From the NCBI RefSeq assembly GCF_042453785.1, contig NC_091667.1:36448001-36512000 (forward strand): DNA of 64,000 bases, given 5' to 3'. Source of the stretch: Malus domestica. Lineage: Eukaryota > Streptophyta > Magnoliopsida > Rosales > Rosaceae. Position numbers and translations under genes: made by a program. Under the pieces are notes generated by a model, which saw only the letters and a program-made list of their open reading frames with translations, did no database searches and was not told where the DNA came from. Positions 46,682 through 58,508 of this stretch are shown piece by piece. Within the stretch, counting starts at the first letter, position 1. The number at the start of each line of letters is the position of its first letter.

Positions 46682-47565
46682 GGGATGCAAATTTCTTCCT
46701 CCTTGATCTTGGACAATTTTGCACCTACAAAACAATTAACATCTTTGGTTAAGGCCAAGAGCCTCATGGGCCCACGATGAACGAGGGGGGGCTTTGGCCA
46801 AAGAACCTCCAATGCCAAAGTTAGAATTTAGAGATAAATAGTGTTTAGAGAATTTTGGATTTTTGCCAAAGTGTTGGAATGAGTGTTTGGTGAAAATGGG
46901 AGAGCCTCATGCGCCCACGATGAATGGGGGGGCTTTGGCCAAAGAACCTCCGATGTCAAAGTTAGAATTTAGAGATAAATAGTGTTTAGAGAATTTTGGA
47001 TTTTTGCCAAAGTGTTGGAATGAGTGTTTGGTGAAAATGGGAGCCAATATATAGGGGAGAAAAGGTGTGGCCGGCCTTTAGGCAATGGGTGATTTATTTT
47101 GGGGGGTTATGGAAATAATGGGCTAGTTAATTAGCAAATAATAATAGCCTAATTAACTAGCTATTGAATGTCATAAAAGGGAAAAAAATATGGTAGCAAA
47201 AATAAAAGGCATGGCCGGCCCTCTTGGGAGAGAGGGTAACCGGCCTTTGGTGTGTTTTTGGGGTATAATTTGGTGGTTTAATTGGTAATTATTGGATGAA
47301 TTTGGTAATAAATCCATTAATTACCAATTAACATAATTTTATAAGAAATGTTGGGGAGGTTTAAGGATTAATTACTATGTGGAGAATAAAGGATGATGAT
47401 GGATGAAATAATTTGAGTTGTTACCTTTTTGAGGCTTTTTTTTACTTGGTTGAGGGATGATTGCCCGCTACCTGCGCGTAGGAATCATGATACACCTCAA
47501 GGATAATTTTGTCTTCCTCATCAAAAAATCCACGTGTCGCCTTATGATTATTTTTCACTCTATAA
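46682..47565 (-). mobile_element. Diverged solo LTR of the gag-only element's family
   Basis: ggatgcaaatttcttcctcc through ccacgtgtcgccttatgatt follows the 742-bp LTRs along its whole length but is clearly older. A 143-bp segment is tandemly duplicated (46758-46900 and 46901-47043). No internal region; target duplication not found. Confidence 0.85.
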
Positions 47566-47778
47566 ATATTATTGACACCTCAAAAGAAATTATCGTGTAT
47601 CTCCCATTTAAGTTTCTTGAAAAATGTCAGATCCTTCACTTTCATAAGAAGAAAATAATAATGCTAGATCTTGCATTATTATAGTGAATGAGACACAGTT
47701 GAATAATTGATATCCTTAATAATTACGATTAGGGATTTTTCATTAAAAAAAAAACAAAATTACTAGATAGGGAACTCA

Positions 47779-47856
47779 AACGGTGTGCTGTATACCAAAC
47801 GCAGGGGTATTTTCCGTCACACAAGTTTTCAACGGCTCTATGGATACATAGCCGTT
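47779..47856 (+). promoter_or_regulatory. Three AACGG cores (MSA-like) in the CDC20 promoter
   Basis: AACGG occurs at 47779-47783 and 47831-47835 (ttcaacggctc), and as CCGTT at 47852-47856 (tagccgttgca), the latter two within 26 bp in opposite orientation and about 50-75 bp upstream of the TATA box. MSA elements with this core bind three-repeat MYB factors and give G2/M expression. Fit to the full consensus is partial. Confidence 0.7.
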
Positions 47857-47906
47857 GCAAGCTTTCCATAACCCTAGCGCGTCTGCCAACCCCTTCATCT
47901 TATCGC

Positions 47907-47913
47907 TATATAA
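47907..47913 (+). promoter_or_regulatory. TATA box of CDC20
   Basis: tatataa in cgctatataaaccc, about 240 bp before the ATG, followed by a (CT)n leader at about 47947-47968. Confidence 0.7.
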
Positions 47914-48153
47914 ACCCACTAATTCAACCCCAGCATTACTCACTTACTCTCTCTCTCTCTCTCTCTCTGAAATCGCAATTCATTGCAACGCTCAGAGATC
48001 TATCACATCACTTGCCCTCCAATTTCTTGAATCTAACCCTTTTTGCAGGATTGATTTTGTGAACTGACTAATATTTTTTGCAGGATTTTTAAATTTTGCT
48101 CTTTTAGTTTTCGCATATATATATATATATATATATTGTGTGGGTATAACATC

Positions 48154-50102
48154 ATGGATGCAGGATCAATGGGTTCTTCACCCAACATTAAGTCGCAGTC
48201 TAGGTGCCCTCTTCAAGAACAGTTTCTTCAGCGAAGGAATTCTCGGGAAAACGTGAGTTTTTAATTTTATACCGAATAGATTTTTCTTCACGGTTCAATT
48301 GATTTGATTTCGGAAATTTGGGATTCTGTTCTTTATTAGGGTTCAATCAATTTGATTTCGGAAATTAGGGTTCTGTTTTACTTTGATTTGGATATTTGTT
48401 ATTGGTTGGTATATATGTTTGGGTTTGGGGTTCATCTAAATTTGGGATCTGATATCTAATTGATTTCTGTAATTAGGGTTCTTTAATTGACCGATGTTCT
48501 GATTTGCATCTTTTGTAATTTACCTTACCAGTTGGACAGGTTCATACCAAACAGGTCAGCAATGGATTTTGATTTCGCGAACATGATGCTAACGGAAGGT
48601 AGGAAAGGTAAGGAAAACCCAGCTGCCTCTTCCCCATCCAGAGAGGCCTATCGGAAGCAGTTGGCAGAGGCAATGAACATGAACCGGACTAGAATCCTTG
48701 CATTCAAGAACAAGCCACCTGCCCCTGTTGAGATGTTCCCGCGCGAGTTCTCTTCTCTGCAACAGGATAAACCGGCAAAGCCCCGAAGACACATTCCTCA
48801 AGTGCGTATATGTTTTTTATTCTGATCTCATGAACATATTTGCTTAAACTTGATTGGTTACTCTGAAAATTTGTTGCGGTGTTTAACTGACTACTAATGA
48901 TTTGATGCAATATTCAGACCTCAGAGAAGACATTGGATGCTCCGGACCTTGTGGATGATTACTACCTCAATTTGTTGGATTGGGGGAGCTGCAATGTCCT
49001 CGCAATAGCTCTTGCAAACACAGTTTATTTGTGGGATGCTACCAATGGTTCTACTTCGGAACTGGTCACATTTGAGGATGAAGTTGGATCTGTGACCAGC
49101 GTCAGTTGGGCTCCTGATGGGCGCCACATTGCTATTGGACTGGACAATTCTGAAGTACAGTTATGGGATTCGACTGCTAACAAACAGGTTGGTTGGTTTG
49201 GTTGTCATATTCCTCTTCTGTTTTATGCTACATCGTGGCCAATTTTACCAACATTTCTTGTGATGTTGTTTCCTTCTGTAGCTGAGAACGTTGAGAGGTT
49301 GCCACCGTTCACGAGTAGGCTCTTTGGCATGGAACAACCACATTCTTACAACTGGAGGGATGGACGGTTGCATTGTGAACAATGATGTAAGAATTAGATC
49401 ACACATTGTTGAGACATACAGAGGACATGAGCAAGAGGTTTGTGGACTCAAGTGGTCGGCCTCAGGCCAACAATTGGCTAGCGGAGGAAACGACAACCTT
49501 CTCCATATATGGGACAGATCAGTGGCATCTTCAAATTCACCAACTCAGTGGCTTCACAGACTTGAAGATCATACAGCTGCAGTGAAAGCCCTGGCTTGGT
49601 GTCCTTTCCAGGGCAATTTATTGGCTTCTGGTGGAGGCGGGGGTGACCGGTGCATAAAGTTTTGGAACACTCACACAGGTGCATGCTTGAACTCGGTTGA
49701 CACTGGCTCTCAGGTCTGTTCTTTGCTGTGGAACAAGAATGAAAGGGAATTGCTTAGCTCACATGGGTTTACTCAGAATCAGCTCACTCTTTGGAAATAC
49801 CCGTCGATGGCTAAAATTGCCGAGCTCACTGGCCATACTTCTAGAGTTCTTTATATGGCTCAGGTAATTAATCTGACAACCTTATAATGGAATTGAATAT
49901 GTAAGCTATGTTCCCTTACAGACATAAAACTAAATCCTTTCATGTTGTGAATTATCTGCAGAGCCCCGATGGTTGCACAGTTGCATCAGCAGCTGGTGAT
50001 GAAACACTCAGGTTTTGGAACGTTTTTGGGGTCCCTGAGGTGGCTAAACCAGCTCCCAAAGCTAACCCCGAGCCTTTTGCTCATTTGAACCGCATTCGCT
50101 GA
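48154..50102 (+). CDS. CDC20: CDC20, WD40 activator of the anaphase-promoting complex
   Basis: Five exons (48154-48252, 48532-48801, 48918-49187, 49282-49863, 49962-50102) give 453 residues, the usual plant length. The N-terminus has the C-box DRFIPNR (35-41) that docks on APC/C, a KEN triplet (60-62) and a Mad2-binding-type motif [12 protein letters not shown] (87-98). Seven WD40 blades follow (about 140-440; [47 protein letters not shown]). The protein ends LNRIR, the Ile-Arg tail that contacts APC3. CDC20 targets cyclin B and securin for ubiquitination at metaphase-anaphase and is held by the spindle checkpoint. Upstream AACGG cores fit mitotic expression. No sign of damage. Confidence 0.97.
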
Positions 50103-50449
50103 TCAAGAACATGAGAAGGGGTTGAGGGTTCCCTTGAATCATATTTGCACATTTACATCAGATGGAGCTGCAGTATTCTTTCTTTAAGAATCATACCGCT
50201 GATCAAGATTCAAGAACATAAGAAATTATATCCTTGCTTCGGAGCAGCGCAAGTTAGTGTTCTTCATCAATAGTCTCAGACTGCAGCACAGGGCAATCTC
50301 AGTCCACATTCTTTGTACAACTCCCTCCCCTGTATAAAAAGGGTGATAGAAAATAGGAAATCCTTGTAATCAATTAGTAATGGATTTTCAGTCTTCCTTT
50401 CCTGTGGACGTAGGCACATTGCCGAACCACGTAACTTTTGTGTGTTTGT

Positions 50450-50502
<53 letters not shown>

Positions 50503-50710
50503 AAGTTGGATTCTTCTGCTACGTACGTTTCATTCGTACAGGTTTTTTTTCTAGCACTTGTGATGCTTTTTCCTGTCCATGGTTAAACCAGAAGAAAGAG
50601 ACGGGAATAGGAATGCATCTTAACTGACGAAATACTCGGATTACACATCTGTAGAACGTTTTGAACCGGAAGAAATCTACAGTTTCGTACTAGGCTGCTG
50701 CTAAACAGGC
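50103..50710. other. Convergent 3' regions of CDC20 and gluconokinase
   Basis: 3' UTR-type sequence with a (CT)n run at about 50452-50500. No gene. Confidence 0.7.
50452..50500. repeat. (CT)n microsatellite
   Basis: About 24 CT units downstream of CDC20. Confidence 0.95.
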
Positions 50711-52034
50711 CTAATGATTACAATTCTGAACTCCTAAATCGAAAAGCAATCTTTGAATGGTGTTTACAATTTCTTGAGGACTTAAAGCGGCATCAACTTT
50801 AAGTATTCCTTCAGAATCATCAATCTGAAGCAACCCCAACTGAGACTGCAAAAGTGCAGGTGACATGAAATGCTTCCCTTCCGCGATTCTTTTCTCTAAT
50901 CTAGCAGCCAGCACCTCTGCCTGAGCATCCAACAAGACGAACTTCACCAAACTGGCGCAACTTCCCGATTTATAATTAGGGTCGGCAGATCTTAAAATTT
51001 CTCTGTATCGCTTCTGCAGAGCCGAACACCCAAGAATCACAGTTCCACCAGCGACCAACTTGTCTCTTACGCTATTTCGAAGTGTCTCAAGCCAAGGAAT
51101 CCGGTCTTCTTCTGTGAGAGGGATCCCTTTACGCATCTTTTCTGATTACAGGAAGATAAAAGATCGATTAGAAACTAGAAAAGTTGCCAACATCGAATAT
51201 AAGCTACACACCAGCACCTACCTTTGTTTGATTGAGGGTGGAAATCATCTGCATCTATAAAGCTAGAATTTATCTCTTTCGCCAGCATCTCACCTATCGT
51301 GCTGTTGAACAACACAACGGAATGCATAAGAAGCAGAAACTACAACATTCGAAGATCAAATATAAGAAACTGCAACTTTCTTAAGTGATGCCGTTATATC
51401 TAAATCCAATCACACCAAGGCATTTGAGAAAGTCACTAGGATCCAGTATGTGGTTGTGCTTCCGAAGATTGTTAGTTTTTTGTTTTCCATATACAAGCAA
51501 ATATTGGCGCAATGGAAAGGTTAGTCCTGTGTGACCAAAAGGTGATGAGTTCGAGTCATGGAAACAACCTATTTGCAAAGCAAGGGTAAGGCTGCGGTAG
51601 ATGTTTCTCCCCTGAACCTCTCAAAGCAAGGAGCTTGTTGGCTTGGCGTCACCCCTTTTACAAGCAAATATTGGGGGAGGGGGAATCGAACTCAAGACCA
51701 AATGGAAGTTTGCTAGGATTCTCGAAAACAAAAGATATGATGAACTCATGAATGCTACCATGTTACATGTATATATACAGAGAAATGAAAAATAACAAAA
51801 GGTGAGATCAAAGGCTTACGATTTGCCAGCACCACTGACTCCCATGATCACAACAACCATCCCTGTACAATTCACAACCAAATTAACCAATCAACTTCAC
51901 AAGACACGTATTGGAAATTAAATCCAATTTCCAAACAAACCCAGATACCAAAATTCTCCCAACTTCTACAAAAGAAATTTAAATTTTAAATTCAGCCAAA
52001 GCAAAGCAATACCTCCGCCAAGATCTGAAGCCAT
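50711..52034 (-). CDS. Gluconokinase (D-gluconate to 6-phosphogluconate)
   Basis: Four exons on minus (52013-52034, 51820-51862, 51222-51301, 50711-51141) join in phase to 191 residues, the normal length. The P-loop GVSGAGKST lies at 15-23. FIDADDFHPQSNKEKM and the lid region EEDRIPWLETLR follow, with CSALQKRYREILR, the LDAQAEVLAARLEKR segment, and HFMSPALLQSQLGLL (gluconate-binding and C-terminal signatures). The enzyme phosphorylates gluconate with ATP, feeding the pentose phosphate pathway. There is no obvious targeting peptide, so it is probably cytosolic. Exon 1 encodes only seven residues. The intron between exons 2 and 3 carries a SINE. Confidence 0.93.
51508..51658 (+). mobile_element. 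tRNA-derived (Au-like) SINE in a gluconokinase intron, 16-bp target duplication
   Basis: The body starts cgcaatggaaaggttagtcc (A-box-like) and contains gagttcgagtcatgg (B-box) and agggtaaggctgcggtagat. The perfect direct repeat tacaagcaaatattgg flanks it at 51492-51507 and 51659-51674. It lies antisense to the gene. Confidence 0.9.
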
Positions 52035-54355
52035 GTTCGTCGCGCTTACCGATCAAATGAATCTACAAAGAATGCTGCTTTTCTTGTTCAAACTTCATGA
52101 ATCATATGTTGGTTGGTGAATTTACACGTGACGGCTCCCCTGCCCTCCTCTCTCACCTTTTGCTTTGTCTTTCTCACTCAAAAAGTCAACGTAAAATCTT
52201 GACGCAGCTTAATCATCACCGCTCGAATACAGAGACCGGAGGGGGGAGGGGAATTTGGAGGGAAGAATCCTACTCCGAATGCTATTGCTTTGTTGCCAGC
52301 TATGGAAATGTTTGGTAACGAGCACAAAGGCTGAAAATTTGACATTTAATGGTAACCACACGTTTGGTTTGATTTGCAGGAAGAGAAATGGTAAGAAAAT
52401 TCTCATAAAAGTAGGACTATCGTTAGACTTTTTGCCACTTTTATGTGTTTGTATTTTAATTTTTTATAATATTAACACAATAATTGATGTTAAAATATTA
52501 AATGGTATAGAATTCGTGGAGACTTCCACTTTAAGAGTCTCGTTAGCATTTCTCTTGCGGGATTCCGGAGGCCGAATAGTAAACACAATAGACGCCTCCT
52601 GATTGAATGATTGTGAAAGGTGCAACAAATTGCTTGAAGCCATCAGCCAGCTGGATTTTACACTTTGTCCTCAATAAAATATTTTCAAATTTGTCCTTTT
52701 TTTTTTTTTTGTTATTTCTAATTTTACAGAAGTATAAGTTGATTCGAACTTGGTTGCTAAGAGCGGACATACTCCCCGAACTTGATATGCGTTTAAGGTT
52801 GGATGCAAGTCAAATATTGCCAATGTTGTTGAGATGTTGCTAGTTGGTATGATGTCGGAATTTGAAGTTAATAAGAAGTTTCTAATCGAGGATTAGAAAA
52901 ATGATCCACTTTGAACACCAAGATATGCCAATTTACAATTCTTCCTCATTCATCATCACAGACAGGCACTTCACGACTTCAAGTACAATAATGTCTTCAT
53001 AAACAAACAAGAAAAACAGCGTATCACCCGCGGAGTCGCCCGTCTAAAGCAGCCGGAAAGGCCTCGTCTTTGAGAGCCCTCGAATATTACGAACGAACAC
53101 ATAACCATATGGATTTTCTTCTTTTCGTCTGCATACAGCCAGCCACACCTATTCTCCTACTTCATAAAATGGCGATCCCCTGGAGCCGAAACAAGAACAA
53201 CACGCACGCACAACACATACAAAAAACATCAGCCTGCATTTTCAACTCTCGTTCAATAGGCAACGAGGATAGAGATAGCATTCTAAGTACTGAAACAGTT
53301 TCCAAGACTCCAAGACATACATGGTATAAAGACTAAAAGAACATAAGATTTCGGGAAATTTGGAAAATCGTCAAAATTTAGGTCCCATGTCGAATTTTAG
53401 CCAACTCTTTTGATTTATGATAATCTTACCCTAAACCACATCTCTCTTCCCCTCTTCAAGCACACTTATACCGCCAAGTTATTTTCCCCTCGCATCTCAT
53501 CAACTGCATCTTTCCTTCTCTTCTTCCCTACTGTCATAATCCTTAGTACAAGATTATTATAAGCTATGTTGATTGTTTCTGTAGAGTAACATTTCAATTT
53601 AATTGTCGTGTGCAAATGACACGATGTTTCTTCTTTACATGTTTTCGTATATTTACTGTTTTACAAAGTTTGCATCCTTATCGATCTATCAATGATCGAC
53701 TGAGAAGTATCTAAAATTTTATACAAACACTACTGCTAGTTAATTGGGCGCCATGTGTTCCCGTTGTTGCAGACTTTAAGTATCAAAGCTATGTTGATTC
53801 TTAATGCGTTTTCTCTTTCAGTAAAATCATAAAGTCTGTTCCTTCTATAGCTGAAGAGGTATACATACGCGCTGGAAGGATCGGAAAAGTTCAGAGGAGT
53901 ATGTTGGGAAATATGGTACCAGTTATGGCGGTAGTTTGCGTAAGTAGATCAAGAAAATGGAAGTTGGTCGGCACTGAAGAGAATATAGAGGGGGTGGGGA
54001 AGGGGAAATGACAGAAAAGGAAATAAGTTTCTAATCATTAAGGTATCTGAGTACTTTCATGCCAACTTTCGGTAACAATTATCATAAGCCAAAACAGAAG
54101 GCCAAAATTATAGACAAAGCCAAATTTTGGCTATTTTTCCAAATTTCCCATAGATTTCAAAGATGGGACTATGAAAACACTGCAAAGATGACAGAAGTTG
54201 GAGTACCTGAGTCTATAGATCGGGACTTTCTAAATTTTTATGGCACACACCAGTGATTCGTACCAAGTCAGGATGTACAGATACACACAAAGGTCTGAGC
54301 TAACAATGAACATTCTAGCCATGGTTTCTTAAGAAACAGTCATTTGGATTTTGGC
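52035..54355. other. Intergenic, 2.3 kb, no gene recognised
   Basis: The left part is the gluconokinase promoter. The middle (52310-52900) holds a T-run and unremarkable ORFs up to 115 codons (52255-52602) with no family resemblance. The right part (53340-54350) may include the scramblase 3' UTR. Confidence 0.5.
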
Positions 54356-56474
54356 TTACCATCCACCGTGTCTTGAGAAATAGTCGTTGTCCAACGATAC
54401 AGCAAGAGCAACAGTTACAGCTCTCTCTAACAGAGTCAGTGGTCGAATGACTTCCAACTCATTAATCTGCCATAAAAGAATTAATGAGAAAAAGTAGCAA
54501 GAATATTAAATGGAATAAATCAAATCAAACAGAACATCGTTTTTCTGATTGGGTACTCTACCAATCTAGCAGAACCAGTAATGGAGCTGGCATCAGAACT
54601 CCCAAACCGAATCACATATTGCCCCGCATCAGTGAAAATCTGAATGATATGGAAGTATAGTAAAACATTAGTTGGTAAATCTACAACATAATTTGCAAAC
54701 AATGCCACATAAAATCTAATAGCTTAACTGAAAAATACAAATATAAAAGATCTTTGGTAAAAGAAGATATACAGCATTAAGCTTTCTGGGTCTTCAATCC
54801 AGCTAAATATCCCCAAGGGCATGTGTAGACCCTCCAATCCAGATGGCCGGCACAAACAACCGGAGGAGGCCCATAGGGTGTACACATCCGTGGGATCAAA
54901 TATGATACCTTATGCCTTGAGGTTTAAGGAACCAATGAAAAAGAAAATTTGACAAAAAAAAAAAAAAATCCAAATATGCATATAAAAGACTCGTACCCAG
55001 TGCACAAGGCTCCCGCTTTACGCAGGGTCTGGGAGAGGTGAATGTCGGCTAGCCTTACCCCCATTTATGGAGAGGCTGCTCCCAAGTCTCGAACCCGAGA
55101 CCTACCAAAATTAAAAGACTGAACCAAAATTAAAAGATTCATAATTTGATAAGATCAAGTTTACCATAAATAATCACTAGATATCTAGGTCCCTAAATGC
55201 ATCTTCCAAAACATAAAATACTTTCTTCATAAGATATTAATGGTGTATGTTTGACAGCAGTTATATACATTGATACAATGGAAAGAAAAAGAAGAAAACC
55301 AACCTCAAAGCCAAAACCCCTCCATTCACGATCAATCTCAGCCAAAACTTTGCTGTCAATGTCCTTCAAAGTAAAAGTCCAATGCCAGAAGCCAGGATTT
55401 TCTACAACTGCAAACTGCTTATTCCTACAACAACCATGTAGCATAAGGCAACAATGTGCAGTATAGGGCACTAACCTTGACTACATGAGGTAACTCATTC
55501 TGAATCAAATAAACACTGCATTAAAATAAAGTAGCATTTGGAAATTACCCTAGGTACAAATCATACACCCTCCTCCAAAGATGCCATCGTCTGTGAACCA
55601 CACCGATTTCCTAGAAAGTAACAGATATCCAGCACCATCAACAATCTGAATGCTAATTCACATGCTCAACAATCTCTTTAACTGCTGTGGCGACCAATAG
55701 AAAAGTTATGTCAAGTTTTCCAACCTTACTGTTGATCTCTACATAAATTGAGCTGGTTATCCACCAAAAAGGCCTACGAACCTAAATAAGACAAAATGAG
55801 AGATAAAACTGATATGTCAGTATATTCAAAATGCTTTTTTCCAACAAAAAAGACAAAAATAAATGCTCTATATCCTCACCCTAAAGAGCTCATTACCCAT
55901 GGCATCAGTTACACAAGCAACAAAAGGGCGCCTGAGGCGAAGCAACTGAAAAATGAAAAGCAAACATCAGCACAGAAAAACCTCTATAAGATAACATAGA
56001 GCACAAGAAGCAATCAGTAGTCAAAAGGAGGTAATTTTATATTTGAATCAGCATATCAATAACATTCAAAATGAACATGATTAATATTCAAAATGAAGTA
56101 ACTAAATAACTATGTCATGTTCAAGCTGCATAACTGTACATGAAAGAATATCAGCCAAAAATGTAAAGATTGGGTTAGAAAGTACCTGTCTACCAATAAA
56201 CTGACTCTTCTCACGAATAAAACCAACAGGCTACAAAAAGAACATTGAGTAACAGGAAATGGTCCATTAGTTTAAAACCTAACTTCTTGTATGGGAATCA
56301 AGAGTGATGTGAACTAGAATGATTACTCACTGACTCTGGGTAGCACACATCCACTATTGCATACCGATTTTCCTGGAATTATGTCAAATACAATTATTAA
56401 CTAGAGTACCACTAGAAGCAAGAAGACGAACTGAAAAATAAAATGCCCAATAAATGTCAGATAGAGTGAGAATG

Positions 56475-56517
<43 letters not shown>

Positions 56518-57845
56518 CTGAGACGAAGAATTCTACAAACTTTTACAACTGACTTGGTTCTCAAAAGATATGTGGAAAACACATCAGACCTATTAAATTT
56601 ACAAAATATTTCCTGAACATTCAAGGCCAACAATTTGAGGGGAAGGGGGCAAACAGAAAGAAAACCAAGAGTTTTTAATAGAAGTCAACAGTTTTAGAAC
56701 CAGCAAATATGTCAAGAACCGAAGCACATAACCTTAGCCTTCTGGCCATGACAATATGTACATGCACACTAGTCCCTGGAAGAACAATAATAGGGCAAAG
56801 AATCACCTGTTCAAATCCAAGAGTAAGATTTACCCACTCTATCTCCCTAGTAATCAGCAGATTTGATCTAGCAAGAAGAGGCATCACCTGGGCCTAAAAA
56901 ATAAAACGAATGGCAAGTAAGACATTTTATGTTACTCAAACTAGGCACAACAAGGAATGACTTGGATACTAGAAAGTAGAGACTTAGAAGGATGAGCATA
57001 AGTAAAAAATTGTGGCAAACAATTATAGCATAGTTATATAAGCGAATGTCTCTAACAGCAGCAAAAATCACATTTCAGTTGCTACTCTTTAAGAGCATAC
57101 CATAGTTGAAAGTTTAAACAACGATACTTACTACAAAACAATACCAGGGGAGCATGGCAAATTAGGTGATTGCATCTATGTGGATAAACTGACAAGCTGT
57201 AATTCTAAGAGTGGAAAAAGAAATAGGGAGCAAAAAATTGACCTCTTCTGGAGATTCTGGCTTCAGATATCCAGAGACGGATTGACTTGGAGGCGGTTGC
57301 TTCATATCAGGTTCATCCTCATCAAAAGAGGCTGCTTGACTGAAAGGTGCACTTGAATACCATCCGTAGGATGAATAGTGGTACGGTGTTTGTTTACTAT
57401 ACTTCACAGCTTTCCCTCTTCCGTTTCTTTTAGACTGTTCCATTATCCTATCTGCAACCCAGAGCTGTATAAAGAAGTCCCTAGTCAATTCAGGATCACC
57501 ACCACTACCAGCCTTGTGTCCAAACTGACGAGACAAAGATACCAGGCTCTGCTTTGACCACACAGAACTTCCATTAAACCTCGAAATTACATTTCTTGAT
57601 CCCATCAACCTCTGCTCAGAATCTTGAAAATCTTTCGCCACAGTAGCAACACAGCATCCATCCCGAGGCCATGAAGTAGCAGGTAAGTTTCCTCTTTGAG
57701 ACTGAAAACCACAGCGGACCGGAATGCTTTCAATGTTGTCAGTAGCATTGTGACGGGGTTTTCTAGTATGACAGAATGAGGATCCACTTTTGGAATCTGC
57801 TGCACAAGTTTTGTAAATCTTGGTGGAAAACCTTGTCCAGTTCAT
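54356..57845 (-). CDS. Phospholipid scramblase family protein (AIM25-like, probably mitochondrial)
   Basis: Ten exons on minus (57243-57845, 56807-56893, 56331-56372, 56186-56230, 55880-55945, 55725-55781, 55549-55610, 55304-55424, 54562-54639, 54356-54466) keep phase and give 423 residues. The N-terminus is basic and serine-rich (MNWTRFSTKIYKTC), presequence-like. Scramblase-family blocks are AQVMPLLARSNLLITREIEW, RRPFVACVTDAMGNELFRVR, RPFWWITSSIYVEI, EIGVVHRRWHLWRRVYDLY, FAVVENPGFWHWTFTLKD and DREWRGFGFEIFTDAGQYVI. The C-terminus ends SRHGGW. Plant members (At2g04940 type) resemble yeast AIM25; scramblase activity in plants is not shown. The first exon (201 codons) is poorly conserved in style and the other exons are small. 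The start at 57845 is the first ATG of the frame. Confidence 0.92.
54992..55112 (-). mobile_element. Au-like SINE in the last long intron of the scramblase gene
   Basis: On minus: ggtctcgggttcgagacttg (B-box), gtaaggctagccgacattca, gcgggagccttgtgcactgg. Same family as 6925-6993. aaaagact flanks it at 54984-54991 and 55113-55120. The 5' end is short. Confidence 0.85.
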
Positions 57846-58392
57846 CTATAATCTATTACAATTTCTTGAACTGACCGAACCCAAAGCATATATCTGCGTA
57901 TGCAGATTACAGAATCACAATTATTATAAAAATAAACATAATTAACAGAAAATAAAGAATCTTTCGATGAAATTAGGCCAAAGAAAAGAAACTAAGCTAA
58001 AAATAACAATTAATTCCAATGCTTCATAATACATAATTAACAGAAACTAAAGACTTTCCATGAAATTAAGTAAAGAAAAGAAATAAGCAAAAAACCACAA
58101 TTAATTAAAATGCTTAAGTGAACTTTCTGATGCTCTAATCATTCTTTTCCATCGATTGTTTTCCATGAGATTACCAAAAGAAAGAAAATGAAACGCGTTA
58201 ATCCCATAGCGCTTAACATATAATCCTCTGTGCAATAACAAACATTTAATTCAGAAAAAACCAAAGAATCGAAGAACGCAGGTCACATTTGATCGCAATA
58301 GATTTTGATCGTCAACATGTTATCAAGAAACACAACATTCTTGTGAACAGTATGGAGGAAGACGAACTCACCAATGCAGCTCTCTGTCTCTC
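57846..58392. other. Upstream region of the scramblase gene
   Basis: AT-rich with two similar stretches (57940-57990 and 58030-58090: taattaacagaaa..taaaga and gaaattaa). Probably leader and 5' intron; no other gene. Confidence 0.5.
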
Positions 58393-58508
58393 TCCGATGA
58401 AGTTCCAAGCTTTCCCCGCTATCTTTCTCTCTCTCTCCCCGATGAAGTTCCAAGCTTTCCCGCTCTCTCTCTCTCTCTCTCTCCGATGAAGTTCCAAGCT
58501 TTCCCGCT
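58393..58508. repeat. Three tandem copies of gatgaagttccaagctttcc separated by (CT)n
   Basis: The 20-bp core recurs at about 58396, 58441 and 58484, each followed by a CT run. It sits in the presumed promoter/5' UTR of the scramblase gene. Confidence 0.9.

Noticed and set aside
46390-46818. 142-codon minus ORF with a long Ile-Tyr run
   Set aside because: The run is the translation of the (TA)n microsatellite and the rest is LTR sequence.
48154-50102. CDH1/FZR (CCS52) instead of CDC20
   Set aside because: The N-terminal DRFIPNR spacing, RILAFKNKP motif and LNRIR end fit CDC20; CCS52-type signatures are absent.
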